Shown here in pieces: positions 52,393-62,286 of a stretch of 64,000 bases of DNA (within the stretch, counting starts at the first letter, position 1; each line of letters opens with the position of its first letter). The notes below the pieces were generated by a model. That model did not search any database, had not been told where the DNA came from, and was given only the letters and a program-made list of their open reading frames with translations. Made by a program: the position numbers and the translations under genes. Source of the stretch: Halopseudomonas aestusnigri (lineage in GTDB: Bacteria; Pseudomonadota; Gammaproteobacteria; Pseudomonadales; Pseudomonadaceae); NCBI RefSeq assembly GCF_002197985.1, contig NZ_NBYK01000006.1:38578-102577 (forward strand), in the 5' to 3' direction.

Positions 52393-53960
52393 GACTGCAC
52401 CTCCGCCATCGCCGCAGGCGCTCGTCGCGCAGCCCGAACCGTTGCCGTCGGCCGCGTTGACACTTTCCACGCCGCCAGCGCCAGCAAGGCTCCGAGCCCA
52501 AGCCCGGTCAGATCAACCCCCAGTCGAATGCGGTCAGGAACGGCAAGCGCGGTTAGCAGATCCAGCAGTGGCAAGCCCAGCAGCAGCACCGCACTCGCTG
52601 CCAGTTGTTCCAGCCAGCCACGCAACGGCGCGCGCAGCCGTGCATGCAGCAGTGCTGCCAACCAGGCGCCGAAGAATACCCGCAACTCCCAGCCCTCACG
52701 CTCGGCCAGATCCGCCGGCAACAGGCGGTTGGCCCACAGCAGCGCCACGCAGGCCAGCATCAGTCCACCCACGCAGGCCAGATTGAGCCACTCCACCTGA
52801 CGCAGCCAGACGCCCTGTGCCGCAGACTGCCGTCGCCGCTTGACGGTATACAGCACCAGCCCACTAGCGATCATGGCGCTGCTGACCAGACCACAGATGA
52901 AATACAGCCAGCGCATGGGGTAACCGCCAAACTGGGCAAAATGCAGCCCCGCCATCACCTTTTGCACCAGCAGGCTGGTGCGGGTCGGCGGCGGCGCGCG
53001 CAGCAGCTCGCCGGTGATCGCATTGAAGGCCAGCGCCTCGCCCTTGGTCAGCTCCAGACGACTGCCAAGCAGCGGCCGCACTTCGACCCGCGCATTGACA
53101 CGGCCCGGCTGAGCGACCGACAGCGAAGACAGCATGCCGGCACCGTAATGGGCTTCGCCCAGGGTGATGAAGTGGTCAAGCGGCAGCATGGCTGCGCTCG
53201 CCGTCTGCACCTCACGCGATGGCCGACCTCCCTCACCCCTGCGCGCGCCCTGTTGCTGCTGGGCGTCCGGGCGCAGTTCACGCAACAACGCATCGCGGTC
53301 ACCGCCGTACAGCGCATCGGTTGCGGCCGGCATGTAGATCAGGAAGAAGATCACCAGACCGGTGTAGGTAATCATCAGATGGAACGGCAACAGCAGAACG
53401 GCGCTGGCGTTGTGGCCATCCAGCCAGCTGCGCTGGCCCTTGACCGGGCGGAAGGTAAAGAAGTCCTTAAAGATTTTCTTATGGATGATGATACCGCTGA
53501 TAATCGCCACAAGCATCGCCATCGCAGCAAACCCGACTACCCAGATACCGAGAAAGCGCGGCATATGCAGGGTGTAATGGAAACGGAAAAAGAAACTGCC
53601 TCCTGCGGTCTCTCGCGGCGTTATCTGCTCGCCGCTCTCGGCGTCGATCAGCGTGCGCTGGCCACGCCGCTGTTCACCCGCCGAGACGCTCAGCGAGGGA
53701 TCGCGCGCCGTCGGCAGGCCGATATTCCAGGCACTCGCATCGCGCTGGTTGGCTGCCAGCCAGCGCTGGGCCACCTGTACGGCGCTGGCCTGGTCGACCT
53801 GCCGGTCCTGCAGCTCCGGCTGCATCCACCAGGTCAGCTCCCGATCAAACACCGCCAGGGTGCCGGTCAGAAAGATCGCAAACAGCAGCCAGCCGAGCAC
53901 CAGGCCGGCCCAGGTGTGCAACGCAGACATCGACTGGGTCAATGAGGGTTGGCGACTCAT
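52389..53960 (-). CDS. PepSY-associated membrane protein (siderophore-iron reductase-like)
   Basis: The 523-residue protein has about seven helices and two PepSY-like periplasmic regions (about 40-140 and 270-350). Conserved histidines occur in MSALHTWAGLVLGW, FRFHYTLHM, LLPFHLMITYTG and MAGLHFAQFGG. Relatives such as FpvG and PiuB are thought to reduce ferric siderophores in the periplasm to release iron. It is coupled by ATGA overlaps to the DUF3649 gene before it and the DUF3325 gene after it, downstream of a TonB receptor. Confidence 0.87.
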   Translation of the reverse strand: MSRQPSLTQSMSALHTWAGLVLGWLLFAIFLTGTLAVFDRELTWWMQPELQDRQVDQASAVQVAQRWLAANQRDASAWNIGLPTARDPSLSVSAGEQRRGQRTLIDAESGEQITPRETAGGSFFFRFHYTLHMPRFLGIWVVGFAAMAMLVAIISGIIIHKKIFKDFFTFRPVKGQRSWLDGHNASAVLLLPFHLMITYTGLVIFFLIYMPAATDALYGGDRDALLRELRPDAQQQQGARRGEGGRPSREVQTASAAMLPLDHFITLGEAHYGAGMLSSLSVAQPGRVNARVEVRPLLGSRLELTKGEALAFNAITGELLRAPPPTRTSLLVQKVMAGLHFAQFGGYPMRWLYFICGLVSSAMIASGLVLYTVKRRRQSAAQGVWLRQVEWLNLACVGGLMLACVALLWANRLLPADLAEREGWELRVFFGAWLAALLHARLRAPLRGWLEQLAASAVLLLGLPLLDLLTALAVPDRIRLGVDLTGLGLGALLALAAWKVSTRPTATVRAARRAPAAMAEVQS

Positions 53961-54259
53961 CCCTGCACTCCTCCCAACCACTGCGGGCCAAAGCCGATCA
54001 GCAGCAATAACAGCGTCACCGGCAGCGCCCACAACGCATTGCGCAGCGGACGCGCGAAGACCCAGAGTACAAAGCCGCTGTAGACCGCAAACGACAGCAA
54101 GGTCGCGCCGATCAGTGCATCGACCCGCTCCAGCGGCAGCAACCGTGCCAGCGCCGCAGTAAAGCCATAGGTGAACAGATATCCACCGGCAACGGCCAGC
54201 ACTATACGGCCAAGGGTGCTCGGCCAGACCACCGAGGTCTTGGAAACCGGATTACTCAT
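53957..54259 (-). CDS. DUF3649 small membrane protein
   Basis: The 100-residue protein has three helices, including IVLAVAGGYLFTYGFTAALA and LLSFAVYSGFVLWVFARPL. The family occurs with PepSY and DUF3325 proteins in iron-siderophore loci (FpvH-like position). It lies 96 bases after the TonB receptor and overlaps the PepSY gene by ATGA. Its role is probably as an accessory to the reductase complex; this is inferred from context only. Confidence 0.78.
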   Translation of the reverse strand: MSNPVSKTSVVWPSTLGRIVLAVAGGYLFTYGFTAALARLLPLERVDALIGATLLSFAVYSGFVLWVFARPLRNALWALPVTLLLLLIGFGPQWLGGVQG

Positions 54260-54355
54260 CCAACACGCTCCAGCGGGCGCATGCCCGCAAATAAAACGCA
54301 GCCCACCGGCTGACCAGGTTCAGCGAGCGGGCTGCCAAAACCACTGACTGTCAGA

Positions 54356-56413
54356 TCAGAAGTCGACCGTCATGCCCACCGTCAACCGGCGGCCATCGAG
54401 CACCACACCGTAGCTGTCGTTGGTCACTTCCTTGTTGGCGACGTTGTAGAGGCCGGCCTTGACGTTGACGTTGTCGGTCAGGCGATAGCCCGCGCCGATA
54501 TCGACAAAACCGGACCCGGGCGTGCCGTCCGACATGCTGGTGCGGCCCATGTAATCGGAGGTTTTGCTGCGATAGTTACCCTGCAGCCATGCGTTCAGGC
54601 GCGCATTGACGTCCCATTCCAGCAGGCCGTTGAGCATATGGCGCGGCTGCCGGTTCAGCGGCTCGCCCTTGAACTCGCCGGACTTCTGCTCGGAACGGGT
54701 AAATGTGTAGCTGCTGGAGAGGTTCCAGTTCGGCTGGAAGCGGTAGTCGAGCGTCAGCTCGACGCCCTGCATAACGGCCTCGGAGATGTTCTTGCGGGTG
54801 CTGAGGAAGTAGTAATTGTTACCGCCAAACCCGCAGGTCCAGGTCGCCGGATCACCGCGATCACCGTTCGGGCTTTCGCAAAACCGATCCTCGGCAATCT
54901 TGTCCTTGTACTGGGTATGGAACAGCATGGCGCTGGTATTGAGCCCCAGCGCAGCGTTGTCGTAGACGTAACCGATCTCGTAGTTGGTGCTGGTTTCCGG
55001 CTTCAGGTCCGGATTGCCGATGATCAGTGCACGGGGATGCGGGGCCGGCGAGCCGCCACCGCCGGTACCACGACCGAAGCCCTCGGTGGCATCGGACAGA
55101 GTCGGCTGACGGTAACCGGTAGACACCCCCCCCTTGATCACCCACTCCGGGTTCAGCCGGTAGACGCCGTAGAGCCGTGGCGACAGCTCGCCGCCGAACA
55201 ACTCGTCGTCGTTGTAGCGCAGTCCGGTGGTAACAGACAGATCGTCGGTGAGCGCCCAGTCCACCTCAGTGTAAAGCGCCGCAATCCAGCGATCGACGCT
55301 TTTTACCGCTCCCGGAATGTTGGAGGTCAGCAGGCCGTTGGTTTCATCAACAAACTCCTCCTGCTTGTATTGCCCGCCGAAGGTCACCACGTGATCACCC
55401 CAAAAGTAGCTTGCCTGGGTATTGAGCAGGCTGACCTCCTCCTGCTTGGTGCTGCCGGTACCCGGCTTGTCGGACACATCGTGCTGCAGGAAGCTGTTGA
55501 TGATCAGGTCGCCATAATTGCCATCATGGCTGAAGACATAGACGTCCTTTTCATAGCGATAGGTCGACGGATCAGCGTCCGCAGCGATGCTCTTGCCCGG
55601 CGTGTGGGTATATTTCAGCTCGGATGCGGTGTAGCCGAGGCTGAAGCGATTCTGCTCGTTGGGCGTCAGGTAGAACTCGGCGCCACCCTGTTTGCGGGTA
55701 CTCTCCGGCATGCTGGCGGCGGAATCGCCGCCACCGATGTAATCGCTCTCGTCGGTGCCGACATAGGTGCCGGTGAACTGCGCACCGAGCAGGCCCTGAA
55801 TGATCGGGCCGGCCAGATAGAAATCAGCCTGCTGCGAGTCGCTGCTGATATCGTTCATGGCGCCGGTGTACTCGGTCGAGATGCTGCCGGCCCATTCGTC
55901 ACCGCCGCGGCGGGTGATGATATTGATCACCCCGCCCATGGCTTCGGAGCCGTAGAGCGAGGACATCGGCCCGCGGATCACCTCGATCCGCTCGATCATC
56001 GAGATCGGCGGCAGGCCGATCTGCTTGCCGCCATCGGCCCCGTTGGTGTTGACCATGCGGCCGGCGGAAATCGGCCTGCCATCGACCAGATACAGCGTGT
56101 AGGAGTCATCCATGCCGCGAATGCTGATGTCCTGCATATTGCCGCCGCCGGTGACAAACACGCCGGGAATGTTGCGCACCGCATCGGTGACGTCGGAGTA
56201 GGACTGCTTTTCCAGTTGCTCGCGGGTAATGACCGAGATGCTGGCAGGCGCATCGGCGATGTTCTGCTCGTAGCCTGCGGCGGTCACCACGGTAATGGGC
56301 TGCAGCTCGACCATTTCGTCGCTTGTCGTATCCTCGGCTATCGCATTGACCGGCAGGCCCAACGCAGCGGTCGCCACCGCCAGAGCCAGTTGCTGGCGCT
56401 TGAACATTCCCAT
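54356..56413 (-). CDS. TonB-dependent catecholate-siderophore-type receptor
   Basis: The 685-residue outer-membrane receptor has a signal peptide (to about NAIA-ED), TonB box region PITVVTAAG, and a plug with SYSDVTDAVRNIPGVFV and IEVIRGPMSSLYGSEAMGGV. A 22-strand barrel ends in the aromatic GRRLTVGMTVDF. The plug is closest in my memory to IrgA/FepA-type catecholate receptors. ATG 56413 has GGGGAG eight bases upstream; an earlier GTG overlaps that site. A Fur box lies upstream, and a PfeRS-like system is next on the same strand, suggesting substrate-induced expression. Confidence 0.92.
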   Translation of the reverse strand: MGMFKRQQLALAVATAALGLPVNAIAEDTTSDEMVELQPITVVTAAGYEQNIADAPASISVITREQLEKQSYSDVTDAVRNIPGVFVTGGGNMQDISIRGMDDSYTLYLVDGRPISAGRMVNTNGADGGKQIGLPPISMIERIEVIRGPMSSLYGSEAMGGVINIITRRGGDEWAGSISTEYTGAMNDISSDSQQADFYLAGPIIQGLLGAQFTGTYVGTDESDYIGGGDSAASMPESTRKQGGAEFYLTPNEQNRFSLGYTASELKYTHTPGKSIAADADPSTYRYEKDVYVFSHDGNYGDLIINSFLQHDVSDKPGTGSTKQEEVSLLNTQASYFWGDHVVTFGGQYKQEEFVDETNGLLTSNIPGAVKSVDRWIAALYTEVDWALTDDLSVTTGLRYNDDELFGGELSPRLYGVYRLNPEWVIKGGVSTGYRQPTLSDATEGFGRGTGGGGSPAPHPRALIIGNPDLKPETSTNYEIGYVYDNAALGLNTSAMLFHTQYKDKIAEDRFCESPNGDRGDPATWTCGFGGNNYYFLSTRKNISEAVMQGVELTLDYRFQPNWNLSSSYTFTRSEQKSGEFKGEPLNRQPRHMLNGLLEWDVNARLNAWLQGNYRSKTSDYMGRTSMSDGTPGSGFVDIGAGYRLTDNVNVKAGLYNVANKEVTNDSYGVVLDGRRLTVGMTVDF

Positions 56414-56511
56414 GCACTTCACTCCCCTATGACAGAATTCAGCAGACAGTCACCGAGCTATTCCCTGCGCTGCGACCCCGCGAGAGAGGACGGCAGAGCT
56501 CGATTCGCGAC

Positions 56512-56530
56512 AAATGCTAATCATTCCTAT
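56512..56530 (-). promoter_or_regulatory. Fur box before the TonB receptor
   Basis: On the plus strand, AAATGCTAATCATTCCTAT matches the core of the 19-base Fur consensus (AATGNTAATCATT). It lies about 100 bases before the receptor ATG, within the gap to the kinase gene. Confidence 0.65.
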
Positions 56531-56554
56531 TTGAGAGTAAAGCGCATTTACAAA

Positions 56555-57889
56555 CTATACAGCTTGCAGCTGAATGCACACACGCAGGCCGGGCTCACCA
56601 TTCTCAGCCCAGATATGTCCCTGCTGCAGGTTGATCTGACGCTGCGCGATGGCAAGCCCAAGACCAAAACCGTCGCCATCCGGCCGGGCCTTGTTCAGTC
56701 GGGCAAAGGGTCGAAAGATAACCTGTAAATCCGCCTCGGCCACGCCAGGCCCCTGATCGGCAAGGCACAGGGTCCAGCAGCCTTCGGCCTGCTCGGCACT
56801 GAAACAGACCCGCCCCTGCGGCGGTGAGTGGCGAATGGCATTGCGCAACACGTTTTCCAGCGCCTGCGCCAGCGCGTTCAGATTACCCAGCACATGGCAG
56901 CCCTGCGGCAAGGCGGTCACGATTCCCTCCGGCTGCCAGCCCGACTCGAACAGGGCGTCCTCGCGCAATACATCCCACAGCGCATTGACATCAACCGCCT
57001 CGCAATCCAGCCGCCCGGGCACGCTGTCGAGCCAGGCCAGCTCCAGCGTGCTGTCGACCAGCTCGCGCATGTTGCCGACTTCGCGCTCCAGTCTGTTACG
57101 CAGTTCGGGCAACGGCAGCTCGGTTTCGGCTGCCACACCCAGCCGACTCAGAGGGGTGCGCAACTCATGGGAAAGGTCCCGCATCAGTTGGCGCTGCTGG
57201 GCGACAGACTGGCGCAGGCGCAGGGTCAGAAACTCCAGCGAGCGCCCCAGCTCACCGAGTTCGTCGCGACGCCTTGCCAGCGATGCCGGCAGCAGACTTT
57301 GCAAGGGATCGGCACGCATCGCGTTGGCCTGTCGACGCAAGCGCTCGAGCGGCGAGATAAGCAGCCAGTAAAGCAACACGCAGAACAATACCGCGAGCAA
57401 CCCGGGCACCACGTACAGCAGCATCAGATTGAGCAGCGCGCGCTGCCCCCAGGGCGCCAGTGCCTCAGGCAAACGCAGAACCAGGTAATGAGACTGATCC
57501 GGCAGCGGCACCCGGATAGTCGGCCGACCATCGCCGCGGCGGCTCATAAGCCCATCATAGTCACGGACAAAGCCGAGCATGCGCCGCTGCCGCTCGGTCA
57601 GTGCCTGCCCTGCCAGCGGTCGTCGATCCTCGTCCACCAGCGCCAGCAACTCCGGCGACACCTCAGTGCGTTGCCTGCGCCAGCGCTCCAGCGCGTCAGG
57701 GCCCTCGGCCAGCGCCTGCGCGGCCTCGGCGGCATAGCCCTGCAGGGTACTGAGCGCCCGGTCCGGCAGAAAGGACAGATAACGATCAATACGTGCGCTC
57801 AGGTAATGGGTCGCGCTGATCAGACTCAGACAGAATCCGGCCACCAGAATCACCAGCGGCCAGAACAGAGACCACCGTCCGGGCGTCAA
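56555..57889 (-). CDS. Sensor histidine kinase (PfeS-like)
   Basis: The 444-residue kinase has helices at about 8-30 and 152-175 flanking a ~120-residue periplasmic sensor. A HAMP region precedes HisKA MRDLSHELRTPLSRLG and the ATPase domain (ENVLRNAIRHSP, LADQGPGVAE, GDGFGLGLAIA). It is placed between its regulator (ATGA overlap) and a TonB receptor, like PfeRS-PfeA for enterobactin. The periplasmic domain probably senses a siderophore; the ligand is not readable. Confidence 0.87.
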   Translation of the reverse strand: MTPGRWSLFWPLVILVAGFCLSLISATHYLSARIDRYLSFLPDRALSTLQGYAAEAAQALAEGPDALERWRRQRTEVSPELLALVDEDRRPLAGQALTERQRRMLGFVRDYDGLMSRRGDGRPTIRVPLPDQSHYLVLRLPEALAPWGQRALLNLMLLYVVPGLLAVLFCVLLYWLLISPLERLRRQANAMRADPLQSLLPASLARRRDELGELGRSLEFLTLRLRQSVAQQRQLMRDLSHELRTPLSRLGVAAETELPLPELRNRLEREVGNMRELVDSTLELAWLDSVPGRLDCEAVDVNALWDVLREDALFESGWQPEGIVTALPQGCHVLGNLNALAQALENVLRNAIRHSPPQGRVCFSAEQAEGCWTLCLADQGPGVAEADLQVIFRPFARLNKARPDGDGFGLGLAIAQRQINLQQGHIWAENGEPGLRVCIQLQAV

Positions 57890-58596
57890 GAGACCTGCCA
57901 GCTGAGCAGGTAACCCCGCCCCCAGACCGACTCCAGCCGCAGGTTGTGGATCCCGGCCCGGGCCAGCTTGCGACGCAGGTTGCTGATGTGCATGTCCAAT
58001 ACCCGGTCATGTCGGGCGTAGCCGCGGCGCAGCACTTGCTGGTACAGGAAGGCCTTGGTCAGCACCTCATCCATCTGTTCGTACAATACCTGCAGCAATC
58101 GAAACTCGGTCGGTGTGACACTCAACCAGCAATCCCCGCAACGCACGCGCATGGCAGGCTCATCAAACGCCACCAGATCGTCGTTGGCTGCCGGCGGCAC
58201 AACGCAGTCGCGCTCCCGCTCGTAGGCCACCCGACGCAGGATGGCAGCGATCCGCACCTGCAACTCGCGGGTACTGAACGGCTTGGGCAGATAGTCATCG
58301 GCACCACCGTCAAACCCGGCAATACGGTGCCCTTCATCACCCTGGGCAGACATCATCAGTACCGGTGTGACGCGCTGGCACCGCAGACGCCTGAGCAGTT
58401 CCATACCGTCAATGCCGGGCAGCATCACATCCAGCAGGATCAGGTCGTAGGCTACTCGCTGCGCCAGGATCAGGCCGCTGTCGCCATCGGCAGCAACGGT
58501 GATGACGAAACCCGCGCGCTCAAGCGACGTTTTCAGATGGAGACCCAGAACCGGGTCGTCCTCGATAGCCAGAATGTGGGGTTGAAATGCTTGCAC
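57886..58596 (-). CDS. Response regulator (PfeR-like, OmpR family)
   Basis: The 236-residue regulator has a receiver with E12/D13/D14, phospho-acceptor D56 in LILLDVMLPG and KPFSTREL, then a winged helix with HDRVLDMHISNLRRKLA. The start is GTG 58596, with GAGG eight bases upstream; the open frame runs further upstream, but that sequence is not receiver-like. A near-palindrome lies 15 bases before the start. It probably activates the receptor gene cluster. Confidence 0.87.
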   Translation of the reverse strand: MQAFQPHILAIEDDPVLGLHLKTSLERAGFVITVAADGDSGLILAQRVAYDLILLDVMLPGIDGMELLRRLRCQRVTPVLMMSAQGDEGHRIAGFDGGADDYLPKPFSTRELQVRIAAILRRVAYERERDCVVPPAANDDLVAFDEPAMRVRCGDCWLSVTPTEFRLLQVLYEQMDEVLTKAFLYQQVLRRGYARHDRVLDMHISNLRRKLARAGIHNLRLESVWGRGYLLSWQVS

Positions 58597-58610
58597 GGCG
58601 CGCCTCGTTA

Positions 58611-58627
58611 CAAACGATAATTGTTTG
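58611..58627. promoter_or_regulatory. Near-palindrome before the PfeR-like gene
   Basis: CAAACGATAATTGTTTG has 5-bp perfect outer arms (CAAAC/GTTTG). Its CGATAAT half also resembles a Fur 7-1-7 half-site. It may be a Fur or autoregulatory site. Confidence 0.45.
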
Positions 58628-58785
58628 CACCTGTAAAAATACTGCATCAGGGCACTGCAAAGCAAACGACCTTCGGTCGGCGCGGCCCTGTCGCCGCGTC
58701 GACGCAACCGCTACAATGCGCGGCTTTGCGCCGCCCCTCGCGGCTGCCCTTTCAGTCCGCTTCTTTGCTCAGCCAGGATTCTCCC

Positions 58786-60375
<1,590 letters not shown>

Positions 60376-60376
60376 T

Positions 60377-60394
60377 CTGACGGTTCGCCGTCAG
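60377..60394. terminator. UUCG-loop hairpin between ybiT and the convergent gene
   Basis: A perfect 7-bp stem, CTGACGG / CCGTCAG, with a TTCG loop begins one base after the ybiT stop and includes the opposing gene's stop codon. No T-run follows, so it may act as a 3'-end stabiliser as well as a terminator. Confidence 0.55.
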
Positions 60395-61095
60395 GGCGAT
60401 ACAAAGGGCAATAGCGCCAAAAGGCTGCCGTCGAACACCAGCCAGTCGAGCCAGACCAGCTGGTGCAGGGCAACAATCAGCCAGAACAGAACCTGAAAGG
60501 ACGCCTTGCGGGTCTTGTGGCGAAACAGCTGCTGGGCCACGAGCGCGCCTGGCCAGCCGCCCAGCAGCGCAGAGAGATGCAGAGTCTTTTCCGGCGTGCG
60601 CCAGCGCCCCGTCTCGGCACTGCGTTTATCGAGCCAATACTGAACAAAGCTGATAACGCTGATCACCCCATACGCCAGCAGCCACCAGGGCTGCCCCTGC
60701 TCCAGCCAGCATTGCAGAGTGCCGACCAGTGGCAGTACGCAGAGCAGCGCCAGCACCACCAGCTTGGCACCCCGATTATGTACCCGGTGCCGGTGTCGCC
60801 CGGCACGGCGCGCGGCCCCGCGGGCCGGAGTCGGCGTCGGCGTGCTGCGCTCGCGCGGCTTGCGGCGAATGGCCGGACGGTCCAGCGCCAGCCCCTCACC
60901 ACGCATGTGCTCGGCCCGTCGTCGCCCCTGTTCGTCGGCGACCGCCACAAAGCGCACCGCCATACCGGTCACCGGCCTGGCGTCACCGCGCATGACCGAA
61001 ATATGGGCAAACACCCGCTCACTGCCGTCATCGGGCTGAATGAAACCGAAGCCCTTGGCGTCGTTCCAGTTGACCAGCTTGCCGCCCTGCTCCAT
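60391..61095 (-). CDS. Cold-shock domain plus DUF1294 membrane protein
   Basis: The 234-residue protein has an N-terminal cold-shock domain (about 1-65) with RNP1-like NDAKGFGFIQPD and VFAHIS. A basic, proline-rich linker (about 65-110) and a DUF1294 domain with three or four helices follow (VISFVQYWLDKRSAETGRWRTPE, split here: QYWLDKRSAETGRWRTPE). The second ATG (61095) is preferred because GGGAGG sits seven bases upstream, too close to the first. The fusion is common in gamma-proteobacteria; its function is unknown. Confidence 0.87.
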   Translation of the reverse strand: MEQGGKLVNWNDAKGFGFIQPDDGSERVFAHISVMRGDARPVTGMAVRFVAVADEQGRRRAEHMRGEGLALDRPAIRRKPRERSTPTPTPARGAARRAGRHRHRVHNRGAKLVVLALLCVLPLVGTLQCWLEQGQPWWLLAYGVISVISFVQYWLDKRSAETGRWRTPEKTLHLSALLGGWPGALVAQQLFRHKTRKASFQVLFWLIVALHQLVWLDWLVFDGSLLALLPFVSP

Positions 61096-61137
61096 CCACA
61101 TGCCTCCCGCGTCTCTGCGCCGGAGTATAGCCCGCCC

Positions 61138-62286
61138 TCAGACGCGCCGGGCAGCCATGCCGGCAATCTGCCACAACCGCGCCAGATCAGCGGCCCGCTC
61201 ACTCAGCTGCGGGCCCGCCTCTGCCATGGCCTGCTCAAGACTGAGCGGTCCCGGTGCCAGACTGAAGGCCGCGCCGATGCCTTCGGCATAGAGGCGCTGA
61301 TAGCCTTCACCGAGGCTGCCAGCCAGGGCAATGACCGGCACACCGGCAGCCCTGGCCAGACGCGCCACGCCAACAGGTGTCTTGCCGTGCAGGCTCTGGC
61401 CATCAAGCCGACCCTCACCGGTAATCACCAGATCGGCACCCTGCAGGGCCTCGGCCAGCCCGGCCAGCTCCGCCACCAGTTCAATACCGGGGCGAAAGCC
61501 CGCCTTGAGTACCGTGCGGGCTGCAAAACCGAGCCCGCCAGCAGCTCCAACGCCGGGCAGGTTGCGCAGATCCTCACCCAGAGTCGACGCCATAACATCG
61601 GCATAATGGCCCAGCGCGGCGTCCAGTTGGTCCACCTGCGCCGGACTCGCGCCCTTCTGCGGGCCAAATACCGCCGAGGCGCCACGTGGCCCACAGAGCG
61701 GATTGTCGACATCGGCGGCAACCAGCACTTCAACCTGCGCCAGCCGGGTATCCAGTCCGGTCAGGTCGATATGGCGCAGCCGCGCCAGCGCCGCGCCGCC
61801 CGGGGGCAGATCCCCACCATCGGCATCCAGCAGGCGCAGCCCAAGCGCGCACAGCAAACCGGCACCGCCATCGTTGGTTGCGCTGCCGCCGAGGCCCAGC
61901 ACGATGCGCCGCACCCCGGCATCAAGCGCCGCGCGGATCAGCTCGCCGGTGCCGAAGCTGCTCGCCCTCAGCACATCGCGCCGCGCCGGCTCGACCAGAT
62001 GCAGTCCGCTGGCCTCGGCCATTTCGATCACAGCCCGACGCCCCGGCAACAATCCCCAGTTGGCGGTTACCGGGTCACCCAGCGGGCCGCTGACCTCGGT
62101 CTGCTGGCGCTCGCCCCCGGTAGCGGCCAATACCGCATCTACCGTGCCCTCGCCGCCATCAGCCATCGGGCAGAGCAGCAGTTCAGCATCGGGACAAACC
62201 CGCGCCCAGCCCGCTGCTATGGCTTCAGCAACAGCGCGGGCACTCAGGCTTTCCTTGAAGGAATCAGGGGCGATAACCAGTTTCAT
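61138..62286 (-). CDS. Glycerate kinase (GarK/GlxK type)
   Basis: The 382-residue cytoplasmic kinase phosphorylates D-glycerate, giving 2-phosphoglycerate in the GarK/GlxK group. The N-terminus MKLVIAPDSFKESLSARAVAE is the family hallmark, with DGGEGTVDAVL near residue 48, GLGGSATNDGGAGLLCALG near 133 and ITGEGRLDGQSLHGKTPVGVA near 290. Its ATG overlaps the stop of the GntP-type permease gene by one base, so uptake and phosphorylation are coupled. Its own stop lies 42 bases from the cold-shock gene on the same strand. Confidence 0.93.
   Translation of the reverse strand: MKLVIAPDSFKESLSARAVAEAIAAGWARVCPDAELLLCPMADGGEGTVDAVLAATGGERQQTEVSGPLGDPVTANWGLLPGRRAVIEMAEASGLHLVEPARRDVLRASSFGTGELIRAALDAGVRRIVLGLGGSATNDGGAGLLCALGLRLLDADGGDLPPGGAALARLRHIDLTGLDTRLAQVEVLVAADVDNPLCGPRGASAVFGPQKGASPAQVDQLDAALGHYADVMASTLGEDLRNLPGVGAAGGLGFAARTVLKAGFRPGIELVAELAGLAEALQGADLVITGEGRLDGQSLHGKTPVGVARLARAAGVPVIALAGSLGEGYQRLYAEGIGAAFSLAPGPLSLEQAMAEAGPQLSERAADLARLWQIAGMAARRV

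Noticed and set aside
54638..56728. 696-residue open frame antisense to the TonB receptor
   Set aside because: It runs through the Fur-box region into the kinase 3' end and has no recognisable fold.
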